This document shows, piece after piece, positions 1-8,307 of a stretch of 64,000 nucleotides of DNA (the first letter of the stretch is position 1; each line of letters begins with the position of its first letter). The DNA is taken from contig NZ_CP016353.1 in NCBI RefSeq assembly GCF_002240355.1, forward strand, positions 4,496,001 through 4,560,000. Direction: 5' to 3'. Below the pieces are notes generated by a model that searched no databases, was not told where the DNA came from, and was given only the letters and a program-made list of their open reading frames with translations. The translations under genes were made by a program, and so were the position numbers. This stretch comes from Prauserella marina. Its GTDB lineage: Bacteria; Actinomycetota; Actinomycetes; Mycobacteriales; Pseudonocardiaceae.

Positions 1-1981
1 CGACATCCAGTTCACCACCCGTTGCCATCGAAGCGAAGGAGAAGAACAGGATCAGCGCCGCGCACGTCACGAGCCGCCCCGTGCGGCCGATTCCCCGCAC
101 GACGGCCTCCATTGTGGACCCACACCGGTCGTATTCCTCCCGCATCCTGGCGAGGATGAACACCTCGTAGTCCATCGACAAGCCATACAGGAACGCGAAG
201 ATCGTGACGGGAACGAACGTGCCGATCGCGCCGTCCGGCTGGATACCCAGCAGTTCCCGCGTTCCCCAGCCCCATTGCCACAGGATCACCATCGCGCCGA
301 GCACGGCACCCAGTGACAACAGATTGAGCGCGACCGCCTTGAGCGCGAGGAGAATCGAACGAAACGCCCTCGCCAGCATCACGAACGTGATCAGCGAGAG
401 CACGGCGAGCATCCAGGGAAACGCTCCGTAGGTCACCGCGACGTAGTCGATCTGCTGAGTGACGTTGCCGCCGACGAGGACGCCGTCCGGCACCGCCTCG
501 ATCACGGCGGCGACGGTGTCCTTGCCCGCTTCCGAACCGCCTTCGTCGAACGGCAGCACCGTCAGCAGGGCCGAGCCGTCCCGTTGCCACGCCTGCCCTC
601 CGGGGGCGACGACGCCGTGTACCCCCGGCACGGCACGCACGACGTCGGCGACGGCGCCCGCGTCGCCCTCCTCGGGCACGTACACATCGAACGACGTCAG
701 CGTGCCGGAGGGGATTCCGGTTTCCTCCAGCATGGTGAGACCGTCACGACCGCCTCCGGACGTCGCGAGGTCGTCCGTCGTCGGCACGTCGAGGTTGATG
801 CCGAACGCCACGACCGACAACGCCGTCAGTACCCCGGCCGATCCGAGCAGCACGATGCGGCGACGCCGGACGACCACGCGCGCCAGCGCCGTCCACGCTC
901 GGCTCGCCCGCTCCTCGCGGACGGCGGTGCTCGACGCTGCCCGGCCACGCTCCAGCCGGTGACCGGCCCTCGACAGCACCAGCGGCAGCACGGTGAGCGT
1001 CACCAGCGCGCTCGTCGCGGCGACGAGGGTGCCGCCGACACCGAGGCTGCGCAGCAGCGGGATGGGCAGCACGATCATCGCCAGCAGGCCGATGGCCACG
1101 GCGGCTCCGGAAAACACCACGGCGTGCCCCGCCGTGGCCATCGCACGGTGGACCGCCTCGTCGCCGGTCACGCCCCTGCCTCGTTCCTCCCGCCACCGGG
1201 TGACCAGGATCAGCGCGTAGTCGATGGCGATTCCGAGCCCGAACAGGGGGATCATGATCAGCGTCGTCTCGTGGACGTCGATCAGCAGGCTCGCGGCCAG
1301 CAGACCGGTGAACGAGGCAGGCAACGCGATCATGGCCGTCAGTAGCGGCACGAAGGCCAGCGCCGAGCGGAACACCCAGGCCAGCAGGATGATCGCGGCA
1401 CCGACCGTGACCGCGAGCTTGACCGGCACGTTGAAGCCACCCGCGTCCGCGCCCGTCGCGAGCGTGTCGAGCCCGGTGACCCGCAGCGACGCGCCCTCCG
1501 GCAACAACGGCCGCATCGCGCCGTCGATCGCGGTGTCCAGCTCGGCGCCCTCGCCGAGCGCGCTGCCGGGGATGCCTCCCTGCTCGACGGGCCCGCCGAA
1601 GACGAGCCCGAAAGTGGTGCGCCGGTCGTCGCCGACGAACCGGTCGTCGCCGGTCCCGGCGTAGGACACGACCCTGGCACCCGTCACCTCCTCGACGGCG
1701 TCGAAAGCGGCCCTGACCGCTTGTACCGCGGGCCCGCTGTCCACGGGCATGCCGTCCGGAAACCTGATCACCGGCACGAAGGGCCGCTCGTAGCCGCCGG
1801 TGCCATAGGTATTCATGATCTGCTGGTTGGCCTCGTATCCCGGCATGCCGGGATAGGCGTTGTTCTCGGAGACGTTGGGCAGCAACAGCGCGAGCGCGCC
1901 CCCGCCGAGCAGCACGGCGGCGAAGGTGAGCAGGCTGGTGAGGCGCCGGTGTCTCAGCACGAACCTCGACAGTTTTTCCAT
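1..1981 (-). CDS. MMPL/RND-family membrane transporter (3' end outside window)
   Basis: Minus-strand reading frame from an ATG at 1981 that stays open to the left edge (about 660 residues seen; the C-terminus is missing). It begins MEKLSRFVLRHRR, then a first membrane helix (LLTFAAVLLGGGALALLL), a large extracytoplasmic domain, and a cluster of helices with the MMPL hallmark stretch FGLGIAIDYALILVTRWREE near residue 250. A second extracytoplasmic domain and second helix cluster follow (FLYGLSMDYEVFILARMREE), giving the duplicated RND layout. Family members export lipids or drugs using the proton gradient; the substrate here cannot be told. It is divergent from a two-component system, a common arrangement for regulated exporters. 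The family call is firm. Confidence 0.9.
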   Translation of the reverse strand, partial: MEKLSRFVLRHRRLTSLLTFAAVLLGGGALALLLPNVSENNAYPGMPGYEANQQIMNTYGTGGYERPFVPVIRFPDGMPVDSGPAVQAVRAAFDAVEEVTGARVVSYAGTGDDRFVGDDRRTTFGLVFGGPVEQGGIPGSALGEGAELDTAIDGAMRPLLPEGASLRVTGLDTLATGADAGGFNVPVKLAVTVGAAIILLAWVFRSALAFVPLLTAMIALPASFTGLLAASLLIDVHETTLIMIPLFGLGIAIDYALILVTRWREERGRGVTGDEAVHRAMATAGHAVVFSGAAVAIGLLAMIVLPIPLLRSLGVGGTLVAATSALVTLTVLPLVLSRAGHRLERGRAASSTAVREERASRAWTALARVVVRRRRIVLLGSAGVLTALSVVAFGINLDVPTTDDLATSGGGRDGLTMLEETGIPSGTLTSFDVYVPEEGDAGAVADVVRAVPGVHGVVAPGGQAWQRDGSALLTVLPFDEGGSEAGKDTVAAVIEAVPDGVLVGGNVTQQIDYVAVTYGAFPWMLAVLSLITFVMLARAFRSILLALKAVALNLLSLGAVLGAMVILWQWGWGTRELLGIQPDGAIGTFVPVTIFAFLYGLSMDYEVFILARMREEYDRCGSTMEAVVRGIGRTGRLVTCAALILFFSFASMATGGELDV

Positions 1982-2048
1982 GCCGACAGCCCAGCCGACG
2001 TTTCTTCGGGCGCCCTTCGAACCGCCTTGGAGTTCGCTGTCACAGAGT

Positions 2049-2058
2049 TTCTTAAGAA
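2049..2058. promoter_or_regulatory. Palindrome in the divergent MMPL / two-component intergenic region
   Basis: The 97-bp gap between the divergent MMPL gene and the response regulator holds a perfect 10-bp palindrome, TTCTTAAGAA, about 20 bp before the regulator start, in locally AT-rich sequence unlike its surroundings. It could be part of a regulator-binding site or a promoter element. No direct evidence of binding; assignment by position only. Confidence 0.3.
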
Positions 2059-2078
2059 CGACAGGTCACACTGAAGCG

Positions 2079-2780
2079 GTGGTGAGCCGACTACCGACCC
2101 GCATCCTCGTCGTCGACGACGAGCAGTACCTTGCCGACCTCGTGTCCACCGCGCTGCGTTACGAGGGCTTCGTGACGGCGGTCGCCGGAACGGGCAGCGC
2201 CGCGACGGAACTGGTGGACTCGTTCGCCCCTGACCTGATCGTGCTCGACGTGATGCTGCCAGACGGGTCAGGGGTCGACGTCTGCCGCAGGCTTCGCGGC
2301 AACGGCCGCACCGCGCCCGTGGTGTTCCTGACGGCACGGGACGGGACCGAGGACAAGATCGCGGGCCTGACCGTCGGCGGGGACGACTATGTCACCAAGC
2401 CGTTCAGTCTGGAAGAACTGATCCTGCGGATCCGCGCGGTTCTGCGCAGAGCGAAGCCGGAGGGCACGAACGGGGGCCTCACCTTCGCCGACCTCGAAAT
2501 CGACGACGACGCTCACGAGGTACGCAGGGGCGGGCGGGCGATCGAGCTGACACCGACCGAGTTCACCCTGCTGCGCTACCTCGTCGCGAACGCGGGCAGG
2601 GTGCTTTCCAAACGACAGATCCTCGATCACGTGTGGGAATACGACTTCGGCGGTAACGACGGGGTCGTGCAGACCTACATTTCCTACCTGCGCCGCAAGG
2701 TGGACGCGGGTGCGGAGCCGCTGATCCACACCATCCCGCGCGTCGGCTACATCGTGCGCCTGCCCGATGGCAAGCGCTGA
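2079..2780 (+). CDS. OmpR/PhoB-family response regulator
   Basis: About 233 residues from GTG 2079 (GTG 2082 is equally possible). I chose this start because the frame upstream shows no receiver-domain similarity and runs into the divergent MMPL promoter. The N-terminal receiver domain starts TRILVVDDEQ, has the phospho-acceptor Asp near residue 57 in LIVLDVMLPDGSG, a conserved Thr in FLTARD and Lys in YVTKPF. The C-terminal winged helix has ELTPTEFTLLRYL and the recognition segment VQTYISYLRRKVD. It overlaps the kinase gene by one base (TGATG), so the two are translationally coupled. Likely targets are itself and the divergent MMPL exporter (inference). Confidence 0.93.
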   Translation: MVSRLPTRILVVDDEQYLADLVSTALRYEGFVTAVAGTGSAATELVDSFAPDLIVLDVMLPDGSGVDVCRRLRGNGRTAPVVFLTARDGTEDKIAGLTVGGDDYVTKPFSLEELILRIRAVLRRAKPEGTNGGLTFADLEIDDDAHEVRRGGRAIELTPTEFTLLRYLVANAGRVLSKRQILDHVWEYDFGGNDGVVQTYISYLRRKVDAGAEPLIHTIPRVGYIVRLPDGKR

Positions 2781-4249
2781 TGTCGCTGCGGACCCGCCTG
2801 ATCGTCACGGTGGTCGGCCTGCTCGCCCTCGGGCTCGTGCTCGCGCTCGGCGCGACCTCGGGAGCTTTGCAGGACTGGAAGGGCGAACAGAACGACGATG
2901 TGCTGACGGCGGCCGGACGGCACCTCGCGGACACCCTGCGGGAACGGCCTGACGGCACCGTCCGGCTCGACTCCTCGGGGACACCCGGCGACATCGGCAC
3001 CGTCTGGCGAGAGCTGGCGACCGACGGCGACGTTCCCTCCCTGTTCCAGCTTCGCGACGCCGAAGGGAAGCTGCTCCAGACCGTCGGCTACGGGCCGCTG
3101 CCCTCGCTGCCCGACCAGCTTCCCGCCGAGCACAGGCCGGACCGGCCGAGCGCGGACAACCCCGACGGCGAACGGTTCTTCTCGGCGGAAACCGCGCTGG
3201 CCGACGGGGCGACCGGCGGGCCGAACTGGCTCATCAGGACGAGCTTCGCCGGTGAGCACGGCAAGATACTCGTGGTCGGTGTGCGTACCGAACGCTCCGA
3301 CGAGTTGTTGTCGCGGGCCATGACCGTCGCGTTCGTCTCGGGAGGCGTTGCGCTAGTCGCGGTCGCGCTGTTGTCGTGGCGCGCGGTGCGAAGGGGACTT
3401 CGCCCGCTCGACGACATCGCGGACACGGCGAGAGAGATCGGGTCAGGCGACCTGAGCAGACGGGTGCCGGAAGCCAAGCCCGGAACCGAGATCGGCACGG
3501 TGTCGGCGGCGCTGAACTCGATGCTCGGTCAGCTGGAGACCGCCTTCGCCGAGCGGCACGAATCGCGGGAGCGGCTGCGCAGGTTCGTCGCCGACGCCTC
3601 GCACGAGCTGCGCACTCCGATCGCCACCATCAGGGGCCACGCGGAACTGTTCCGCCGCGGCGCGGCCGAGCGCCCCGCCGACCTGGCGAAAGTGGTCGGC
3701 CGCATCGAATCGGAAGCCCAGCGGATGGGGGAACTCGTCGACGAACTGCTCTTGCTCGCCAGACTGGATCAGGGCAGCCCGCTCGGCAGGGAACCGGTGG
3801 ATCTGACGAGCCTCGCCGCCGACGCCGTCACCGACGCGCTGGCGACCGAACCGGAAAGGGAGCTCACCCTGCGTGCCGAGGGGCCCGTTGTCGTCACGGG
3901 TGACGCGGCGCGGCTGCGGCAGGTGCTCGGCAACCTGGTTTCCAACGTTTTGCGGCACACCCCGGGTGAGGCGTCAGCCGTCGTCGCCGTGCGCGACACC
4001 GGCGACGGCGCGGTCGTCGAGATCACCGACACCGGCGGCGGGATGTCCGAAGAGGAACTGGGGCGCGTATTCGAACGCTTCTACCGAGCGGACCCGTCCC
4101 GGTCACGCGGCAACGGAGGCGCGGGACTCGGGCTTTCCATCGTCGCCGCGGTCGTCGAGGCACACGGGGGAAGGGTCACCGTCAGCTCCGCACCAGGTGA
4201 GGGGACCATGTTCAGGGTCGTGTTGCCGTCCGAAGACGGGCGTACTTGA
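2780..4249 (+). CDS. Membrane sensor histidine kinase
   Basis: 489 residues, translationally coupled to the upstream response regulator. Membrane helix 1 lies near residues 7-25, a ~150-residue extracytoplasmic sensor follows, helix 2 is near 180-200, then HAMP (200-255). The HisKA box FVADASHELRTPIATIRGH places the phospho-accepting His at 275. The ATPase domain shows the N box (LGNLVSNVLRHTP), G1 (DTGGGM), F box (FERFYRAD) and G2 (GAGLGLSIV). All catalytic motifs are intact, so it should autophosphorylate and signal to the preceding regulator. The sensor domain has no recognisable ligand-binding fold, so the stimulus is unknown. Confidence 0.94.
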   Translation: MSLRTRLIVTVVGLLALGLVLALGATSGALQDWKGEQNDDVLTAAGRHLADTLRERPDGTVRLDSSGTPGDIGTVWRELATDGDVPSLFQLRDAEGKLLQTVGYGPLPSLPDQLPAEHRPDRPSADNPDGERFFSAETALADGATGGPNWLIRTSFAGEHGKILVVGVRTERSDELLSRAMTVAFVSGGVALVAVALLSWRAVRRGLRPLDDIADTAREIGSGDLSRRVPEAKPGTEIGTVSAALNSMLGQLETAFAERHESRERLRRFVADASHELRTPIATIRGHAELFRRGAAERPADLAKVVGRIESEAQRMGELVDELLLLARLDQGSPLGREPVDLTSLAADAVTDALATEPERELTLRAEGPVVVTGDAARLRQVLGNLVSNVLRHTPGEASAVVAVRDTGDGAVVEITDTGGGMSEEELGRVFERFYRADPSRSRGNGGAGLGLSIVAAVVEAHGGRVTVSSAPGEGTMFRVVLPSEDGRT

Positions 4250-4326
4250 CTGTCCACATAGGACCTCTCCCTGCTCGCCTCCGGAAATGAGAGCGCGATG
4301 AAAGCGCGGCGCCCGACACTGACCGC

Positions 4327-5745
4327 ATGCGCAGTCCCTCCCCGAGCACCGGGCGCGCCGCCGACGGCGGGCGGGCGGCGATCTGGCTGTCGTTGCTCTT
4401 CTGTGTCGGCATCGGCGTCGTCACGGGTGTCGTCGTCATCCCGAAGCTCCTCGCGAACGAGCCCCTTCCCGGCACCGCGAAGCCCTCCGATGATTTCCAG
4501 CCCATCGAGGTTTCCCTCCTGGAGACCATCGACACCGGCGACTTCTTCGAAGCGGGTTCCTACCGGGTCGCCGACACTGGACTGCGCGGCGACATCGCCT
4601 TCGGTGTGTTCAGCGACGACGACGTTGCCGTCCTCGCGGCCACGTCCCCGGATTCCCGGGTGAAGTGGCACAAGGAGTTCGGGCACGACGGTCGTTCACT
4701 GTCTATCTCGGTCGCGGACTCGCTGGTGGTCACCTACGACGGCGGCTCGCTGGCGGTGCTCGACCTCGAAACCGGCGCCGAAAAGGGAACTCTCAAGGAC
4801 ATCCAGCCATGGCTCATCTCCGGCGAGCACCTTGTGGCACGGGAGATGGAAAGCGAATCTCTGCGGGTATACGACCTCCAGGATCTCGGAAGTCCACCAT
4901 GGACGCTCGCCGAATCACCCTCGGGCACGTCGTTCGAACCTGACCCGACCTTTCCAGGAGAGGGCCTCGTGAAAGCCCAACTGGACTCCGAGTCGTTCTG
5001 GATGACGGACCAGAACACGGTCGACCCCGGAATATCCAACCCGCTGCCCGCCGGAGCAGGCGGCGAATTGCTTTCACACACCGCGATTCACACCGGCAAG
5101 ACGACGGTCAGGGACAAGGTGAGCGGGAAGGTGAAGGCAGACCTCGCCTTGGCGAAGCGACCGGAAGACGTGCTGCTCGCCGATGATTCACTCTACGTCC
5201 TCACCGGCTCCGGCTCGACGGTCGAGGTGGCGGCCTACGCGCTTGCCGAGCCCGGCCTCCCCGCGTGGAGGGAAACCTTCGACACCGGCGCGCGGCTGGG
5301 CTCTTCGCTCAGGCTCTGCGACGGCACCACGGTCTGCCTGCTCACCCAGACTCGGGACCACGACCTGCGCACCCACGCCATCGACAGCACGACCGGAGAA
5401 CTCCGCTGGGAACGGGAACAGGACGACCAGGTCTTCCGTCCGCTCGGCGCGACCATTCTCGTCTCCGCGACCGGCGAGACCGGGTTCGACGTCGTCGACG
5501 CCCGCACGGGCGAGGTCACCGCCCCGCGCCGGAAGGTGCTCGGACTCGGCTACCCCGGCAAGGACCGGCTCGTCGTCGTCGGGGTCGACAAAGCCGTGTA
5601 CCTCGACACCGTGACCGGCGCCAGCCGACTGCTGAGCGCCGACGCGGCGACACTCACGACAATGCCGAATCGCTGTGTCTTCGGCGACTCGTACCTCGCC
5701 TGCGCCACCGACGACCGGTTCGAGCTGTACCGGTACGAACCCTGA
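4327..5745 (+). CDS. Membrane-anchored PQQ-like beta-propeller protein
   Basis: 472 residues. A short cytoplasmic N-terminus is followed by one membrane helix (residues ~17-40, AAIWLSLLFCVGIGVVTG then VVVI) and a large extracytoplasmic domain. That domain has repeated blade-like stretches typical of PQQ/WD-type propellers, for example YDGGSLAVLDLETGAEKGTL, YVLTGSGSTVEVAAY and HAIDSTTGELRWERE. No signal-peptidase site, lipobox or enzymatic residues are evident. It lies 77 bp after the kinase gene on the same strand, so it may be expressed with the two-component system or stand alone. Function unknown; a scaffolding or sensing role in the envelope is a guess. Confidence 0.72.
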   Translation: MRSPSPSTGRAADGGRAAIWLSLLFCVGIGVVTGVVVIPKLLANEPLPGTAKPSDDFQPIEVSLLETIDTGDFFEAGSYRVADTGLRGDIAFGVFSDDDVAVLAATSPDSRVKWHKEFGHDGRSLSISVADSLVVTYDGGSLAVLDLETGAEKGTLKDIQPWLISGEHLVAREMESESLRVYDLQDLGSPPWTLAESPSGTSFEPDPTFPGEGLVKAQLDSESFWMTDQNTVDPGISNPLPAGAGGELLSHTAIHTGKTTVRDKVSGKVKADLALAKRPEDVLLADDSLYVLTGSGSTVEVAAYALAEPGLPAWRETFDTGARLGSSLRLCDGTTVCLLTQTRDHDLRTHAIDSTTGELRWEREQDDQVFRPLGATILVSATGETGFDVVDARTGEVTAPRRKVLGLGYPGKDRLVVVGVDKAVYLDTVTGASRLLSADAATLTTMPNRCVFGDSYLACATDDRFELYRYEP

Positions 5746-5751
5746 CCGCGG

Positions 5752-7107
5752 TCAGGACCGGTCGACGGCCGGGGTCCCTTCGAAGGCCCCCGAGTGACGG
5801 CCGACCTCGTCGATGCGGATCGTCGCGGTGGCCTCGTGCGCGGCGAGCCCTTCGAAGGCCGACACCCGCTCGACGGAAGGCGCGAGCGCGGGCGTGCCCT
5901 CCTTGCCTGCCCGCTGATAGGTCAGCGGCTTGAGGAACCGGGACACCGAGAGACCGGCGTTGTAACGGGAGGTCTTGCCCGTCGGCAGTACGTGGTTGGT
6001 GCCCGCGATGCCCTTGTCGGAATAGGCGACGGTGCTCCACCTTCCGAGAAACAGCGAGCCGTAGTTGGTCAGGTTCTCCAGGAAGTACTCGTCGTCGGCG
6101 GTCTGGATCTCCAGGTGCTCGGGTCCCCACACGTCGCTGACCTCGGCGGCCTGCCTCGCGTCGGCGGCCACGACGACCGACCCGTAGTCGCGCCACGCGG
6201 CTCCGGCGATCTCGCGGGTGGCAAGCGTCTCCAGCTGCCGTTCGATCGCGGCCACGACCTGCCTTCCGAACGACTCCGACGTGGTGACCAGCGCCGAAGG
6301 CGAGTTCGGGCCGTGCTCGGCCTGCCCGAGCAGATCGGCCGCGACCCATTCGGGGTCGGCGGTCTCGTCGGCGATCACCGCGACCTCGGAAGGGCCGGCG
6401 AGCAGGTCGATGCCGACCTTGCCGAACAGTTGCCGCTTGGCCTCGGTGACGAACGCGTTGCCCGCGCCGACGAGCATGTCGACCGGGGCCTCGTCCAGCA
6501 GCCCGAACGCCATCGCGCCGAGCGCCTGCACTCCGCCGATGGTGAACACCCTGTCCGCACCGGAAAGGTAGGCGCCGTACAGCACGGCCGGGTGCGCCCC
6601 GTGCTCACCGGAAGGCGGCGTGCAGGCCAGCACCGCGGGCACCCCGGCCGCCTTCGCGACGCCGACGGTCATGAAGGCACTCGCCAGCAACGGGAACCTC
6701 CCGGCAGGCAGGTAGGCGCCGACCCTGCCGACGGGAACGTAACGCTGACCGCAGATCACCGAAGGGGCCAGCTCGATCTCGAAGTCCGTCAGGTGTTCGC
6801 GCTGGGCGAGGGCGAACCGGTTGGTCCGCTCGTGGCCGAGTTCGAGCGCGGCCCGCACGTCGGGCGGCAGCGCGTCCCCCGAGCGGCGCAGCTCGGCCTC
6901 GCCGAGTTCGAGTGAACCTGACCAGCCGTCGAGTTCCTCGGAGTAGGCGCGAACGGCGTCGAGCCCTCGGCGTTCGATCTCGGTCAGCATCTCGGTGACC
7001 CGCGCGATGACCTTCGGGTCCCGCTGCGCGGGGGGACCGTCGACGGCGGGCTTCTTGAGCCAGGTCAGCGGACCGAGCTGGGCCGCCTCGGAGGGAGTGA
7101 TCTGCAT
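5752..7107 (-). CDS. Histidinol dehydrogenase family protein (HisD-like, probably catabolic)
   Basis: 451 residues, full-length for the NAD-dependent HisD fold. The zinc and catalytic positions of E. coli HisD are recognisable: GQAEHGP (Gln/His ligands), WGPEHLE (catalytic Glu-His pair), SDKGIAGTNHVLPT (Asp ligand and His) and a late His in LAAHEATATI. The segment after NHVLPT, reading RYNAGLSVSRFLKPLTYQ, resembles HisD-like sulfonate-diol dehydrogenases (HpsN type) more than histidine-biosynthetic HisD; this is from memory and not decisive. There are no other his genes nearby; the neighbours are a LysR regulator, an MHS transporter and a DMFase-like enzyme. So a four-electron oxidation of an imported amino-alcohol or sulfonated alcohol is more likely than histidine synthesis (inference). 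Family certain, substrate not. Confidence 0.85.
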   Translation of the reverse strand: MQITPSEAAQLGPLTWLKKPAVDGPPAQRDPKVIARVTEMLTEIERRGLDAVRAYSEELDGWSGSLELGEAELRRSGDALPPDVRAALELGHERTNRFALAQREHLTDFEIELAPSVICGQRYVPVGRVGAYLPAGRFPLLASAFMTVGVAKAAGVPAVLACTPPSGEHGAHPAVLYGAYLSGADRVFTIGGVQALGAMAFGLLDEAPVDMLVGAGNAFVTEAKRQLFGKVGIDLLAGPSEVAVIADETADPEWVAADLLGQAEHGPNSPSALVTTSESFGRQVVAAIERQLETLATREIAGAAWRDYGSVVVAADARQAAEVSDVWGPEHLEIQTADDEYFLENLTNYGSLFLGRWSTVAYSDKGIAGTNHVLPTGKTSRYNAGLSVSRFLKPLTYQRAGKEGTPALAPSVERVSAFEGLAAHEATATIRIDEVGRHSGAFEGTPAVDRS

Positions 7108-7167
7108 GGCGACGAACGTAGGGAAATCCGAGGCACAGGACCAGAGGGGTGACTCCTGGGCAAAGAC

Positions 7168-7184
7168 CAGGGTAATCCGATGGC
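7168..7184. promoter_or_regulatory. Candidate LysR operator upstream of the HisD-like gene
   Basis: CAGGGTAA-N4-ATGGC lies about 60 bp before the HisD-like start. The same motif with identical spacing occurs at 8173-8189, in front of the LysR gene and the divergent transporter. A shared motif at both promoters of one cluster suggests a binding site for the cluster regulator. Confidence 0.45.
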
Positions 7185-7200
7185 GGCGATTCTCCGCAGG

Positions 7201-8136
7201 TCAGACCGGGCGACCGGGAAGCCGGGGCCGGGGTGCTGAGCCCCGCACCTCACTGATCGCGTCCTCGGCGAGCCTGGCGAACTCACGGGTCGCCCTCGAC
7301 AGCGGCCGTCCCCGCTTGCGGGCGAAGGCGATCGTGTCGTAGAGCGGTTCGCTGAACGACGCGGTGTGCAGACCGGGAGGGAAAGTCGGGCTGTTCAGCA
7401 GCGCCGAGCTGACGATGGTGTCTCCGAAACCCGCCGCGACCAGCTTCAGCGCGGCCTCGACGTGCTCGATCTCGATCATCGGTTCGACCCGGACGCCCGC
7501 GAGCTGCGCGCGGTCGGCCAGCTGCCTGCGGGTCGGGTCCTTCCAGCCGAAATGCGCGTCGTAGAACACGAGGCGCCGCTCGGCGAACCGTTCGATCGTG
7601 ACCGGTTCGGCGGTCCTGGCCGGATCGGCGCTGACGTAGACCACCTCGTCCGTCATGAGCGGGGTGATGACCAGATCGTCGTCGTCGACGGGAAGCACGA
7701 TCAGGCCCGCTTCGATGTCACCGGAGGAAATGGCCGCGGCTGTCTCGGCCGAGTTCTGGCCGACGAGCCGCACTCGCACGGCCGGATACCGGCGGTGGAA
7801 GGTCTGCACCAGGTTGCCGAGCAGGTAGTAGTCGGCGTTGCGGAGTACGCCGAAGGTCGCCGTTCCCCCGCCAAGCGAGCCGAGCGAGCCCACCGCCCTC
7901 GCGCCCTCGTCCGCGGCGGCGATGCTCTCGCGGGCGTAGGGCAGCAGCTCGGTGCCCGCCGCCGTGAGGGTGAGCCGCCGCGAGCCCCGCACGAACAGCA
8001 CGGCGTCCAGCTCTTCCTCCAGCCTCCTGACCAGCTCCGACACCGAGGCCTGCGCGATGTCGAGGTAGGCGGCGGCAGCGGTGAACGACCCGAGTCGCTC
8101 GGCTGCCACGAACGCGCGAAGCTGGTTGAGTGTCAC
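7201..8136 (-). CDS. LysR-family transcriptional regulator
   Basis: 311 residues from GTG 8136. This start is preferred over the ATG 33 bases upstream because a perfect AGGAGG lies 7 bases before it and the protein then begins directly with the helix-turn-helix (VTLNQLRAFVAAERLGSF). The HTH covers residues ~2-60 (AQASVSELVRRLEEELDAVL) and the effector-binding domain ~85-295. It sits upstream of the HisD-like gene on the same strand and divergent from the MHS transporter, the classic LysR arrangement. It probably responds to the substrate or intermediate of the pathway and binds the motifs at 7168 and 8173. Confidence 0.92.
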   Translation of the reverse strand: MTLNQLRAFVAAERLGSFTAAAAYLDIAQASVSELVRRLEEELDAVLFVRGSRRLTLTAAGTELLPYARESIAAADEGARAVGSLGSLGGGTATFGVLRNADYYLLGNLVQTFHRRYPAVRVRLVGQNSAETAAAISSGDIEAGLIVLPVDDDDLVITPLMTDEVVYVSADPARTAEPVTIERFAERRLVFYDAHFGWKDPTRRQLADRAQLAGVRVEPMIEIEHVEAALKLVAAGFGDTIVSSALLNSPTFPPGLHTASFSEPLYDTIAFARKRGRPLSRATREFARLAEDAISEVRGSAPRPRLPGRPV

Positions 8137-8172
8137 CTCGAAACCTCCTGACCAGGCATCTTCCGACAAGGT

Positions 8173-8222
8173 CAGGGTAAAGCTATGGCAGCCCTAGTTC
8201 CGAGTGCCTACCCCTATGGCAG
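8173..8222. promoter_or_regulatory. Candidate LysR operator region between LysR and MHS transporter genes
   Basis: The 171-bp divergent gap contains CAGGGTAA-N4-ATGGC (8173-8189), matching the copy before the HisD-like gene. It also holds a 9-bp direct repeat, CTATGGCAG, at 8183-8191 and 8214-8222. The repeat period is 31 bp, about three helical turns, as expected for a multi-site LysR footprint. An AGGG...CCCT inverted pair flanks the first copy. Confidence 0.45.
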
Positions 8223-8307
8223 TGGCAACACTTAGCGTTCCCCACCGACGCGAGTCGCCGGTATCGCCGATCTCGGCGCTACCGCTTTCGACGGACAGGG
8301 ACACGGT

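Noticed and set aside
5752..7107. Histidine biosynthesis role for the HisD-like gene
   Set aside because: Family assignment stands, but no his genes are adjacent and the neighbours are a LysR regulator, importer and amidohydrolase; biosynthetic role kept only as an alternative.
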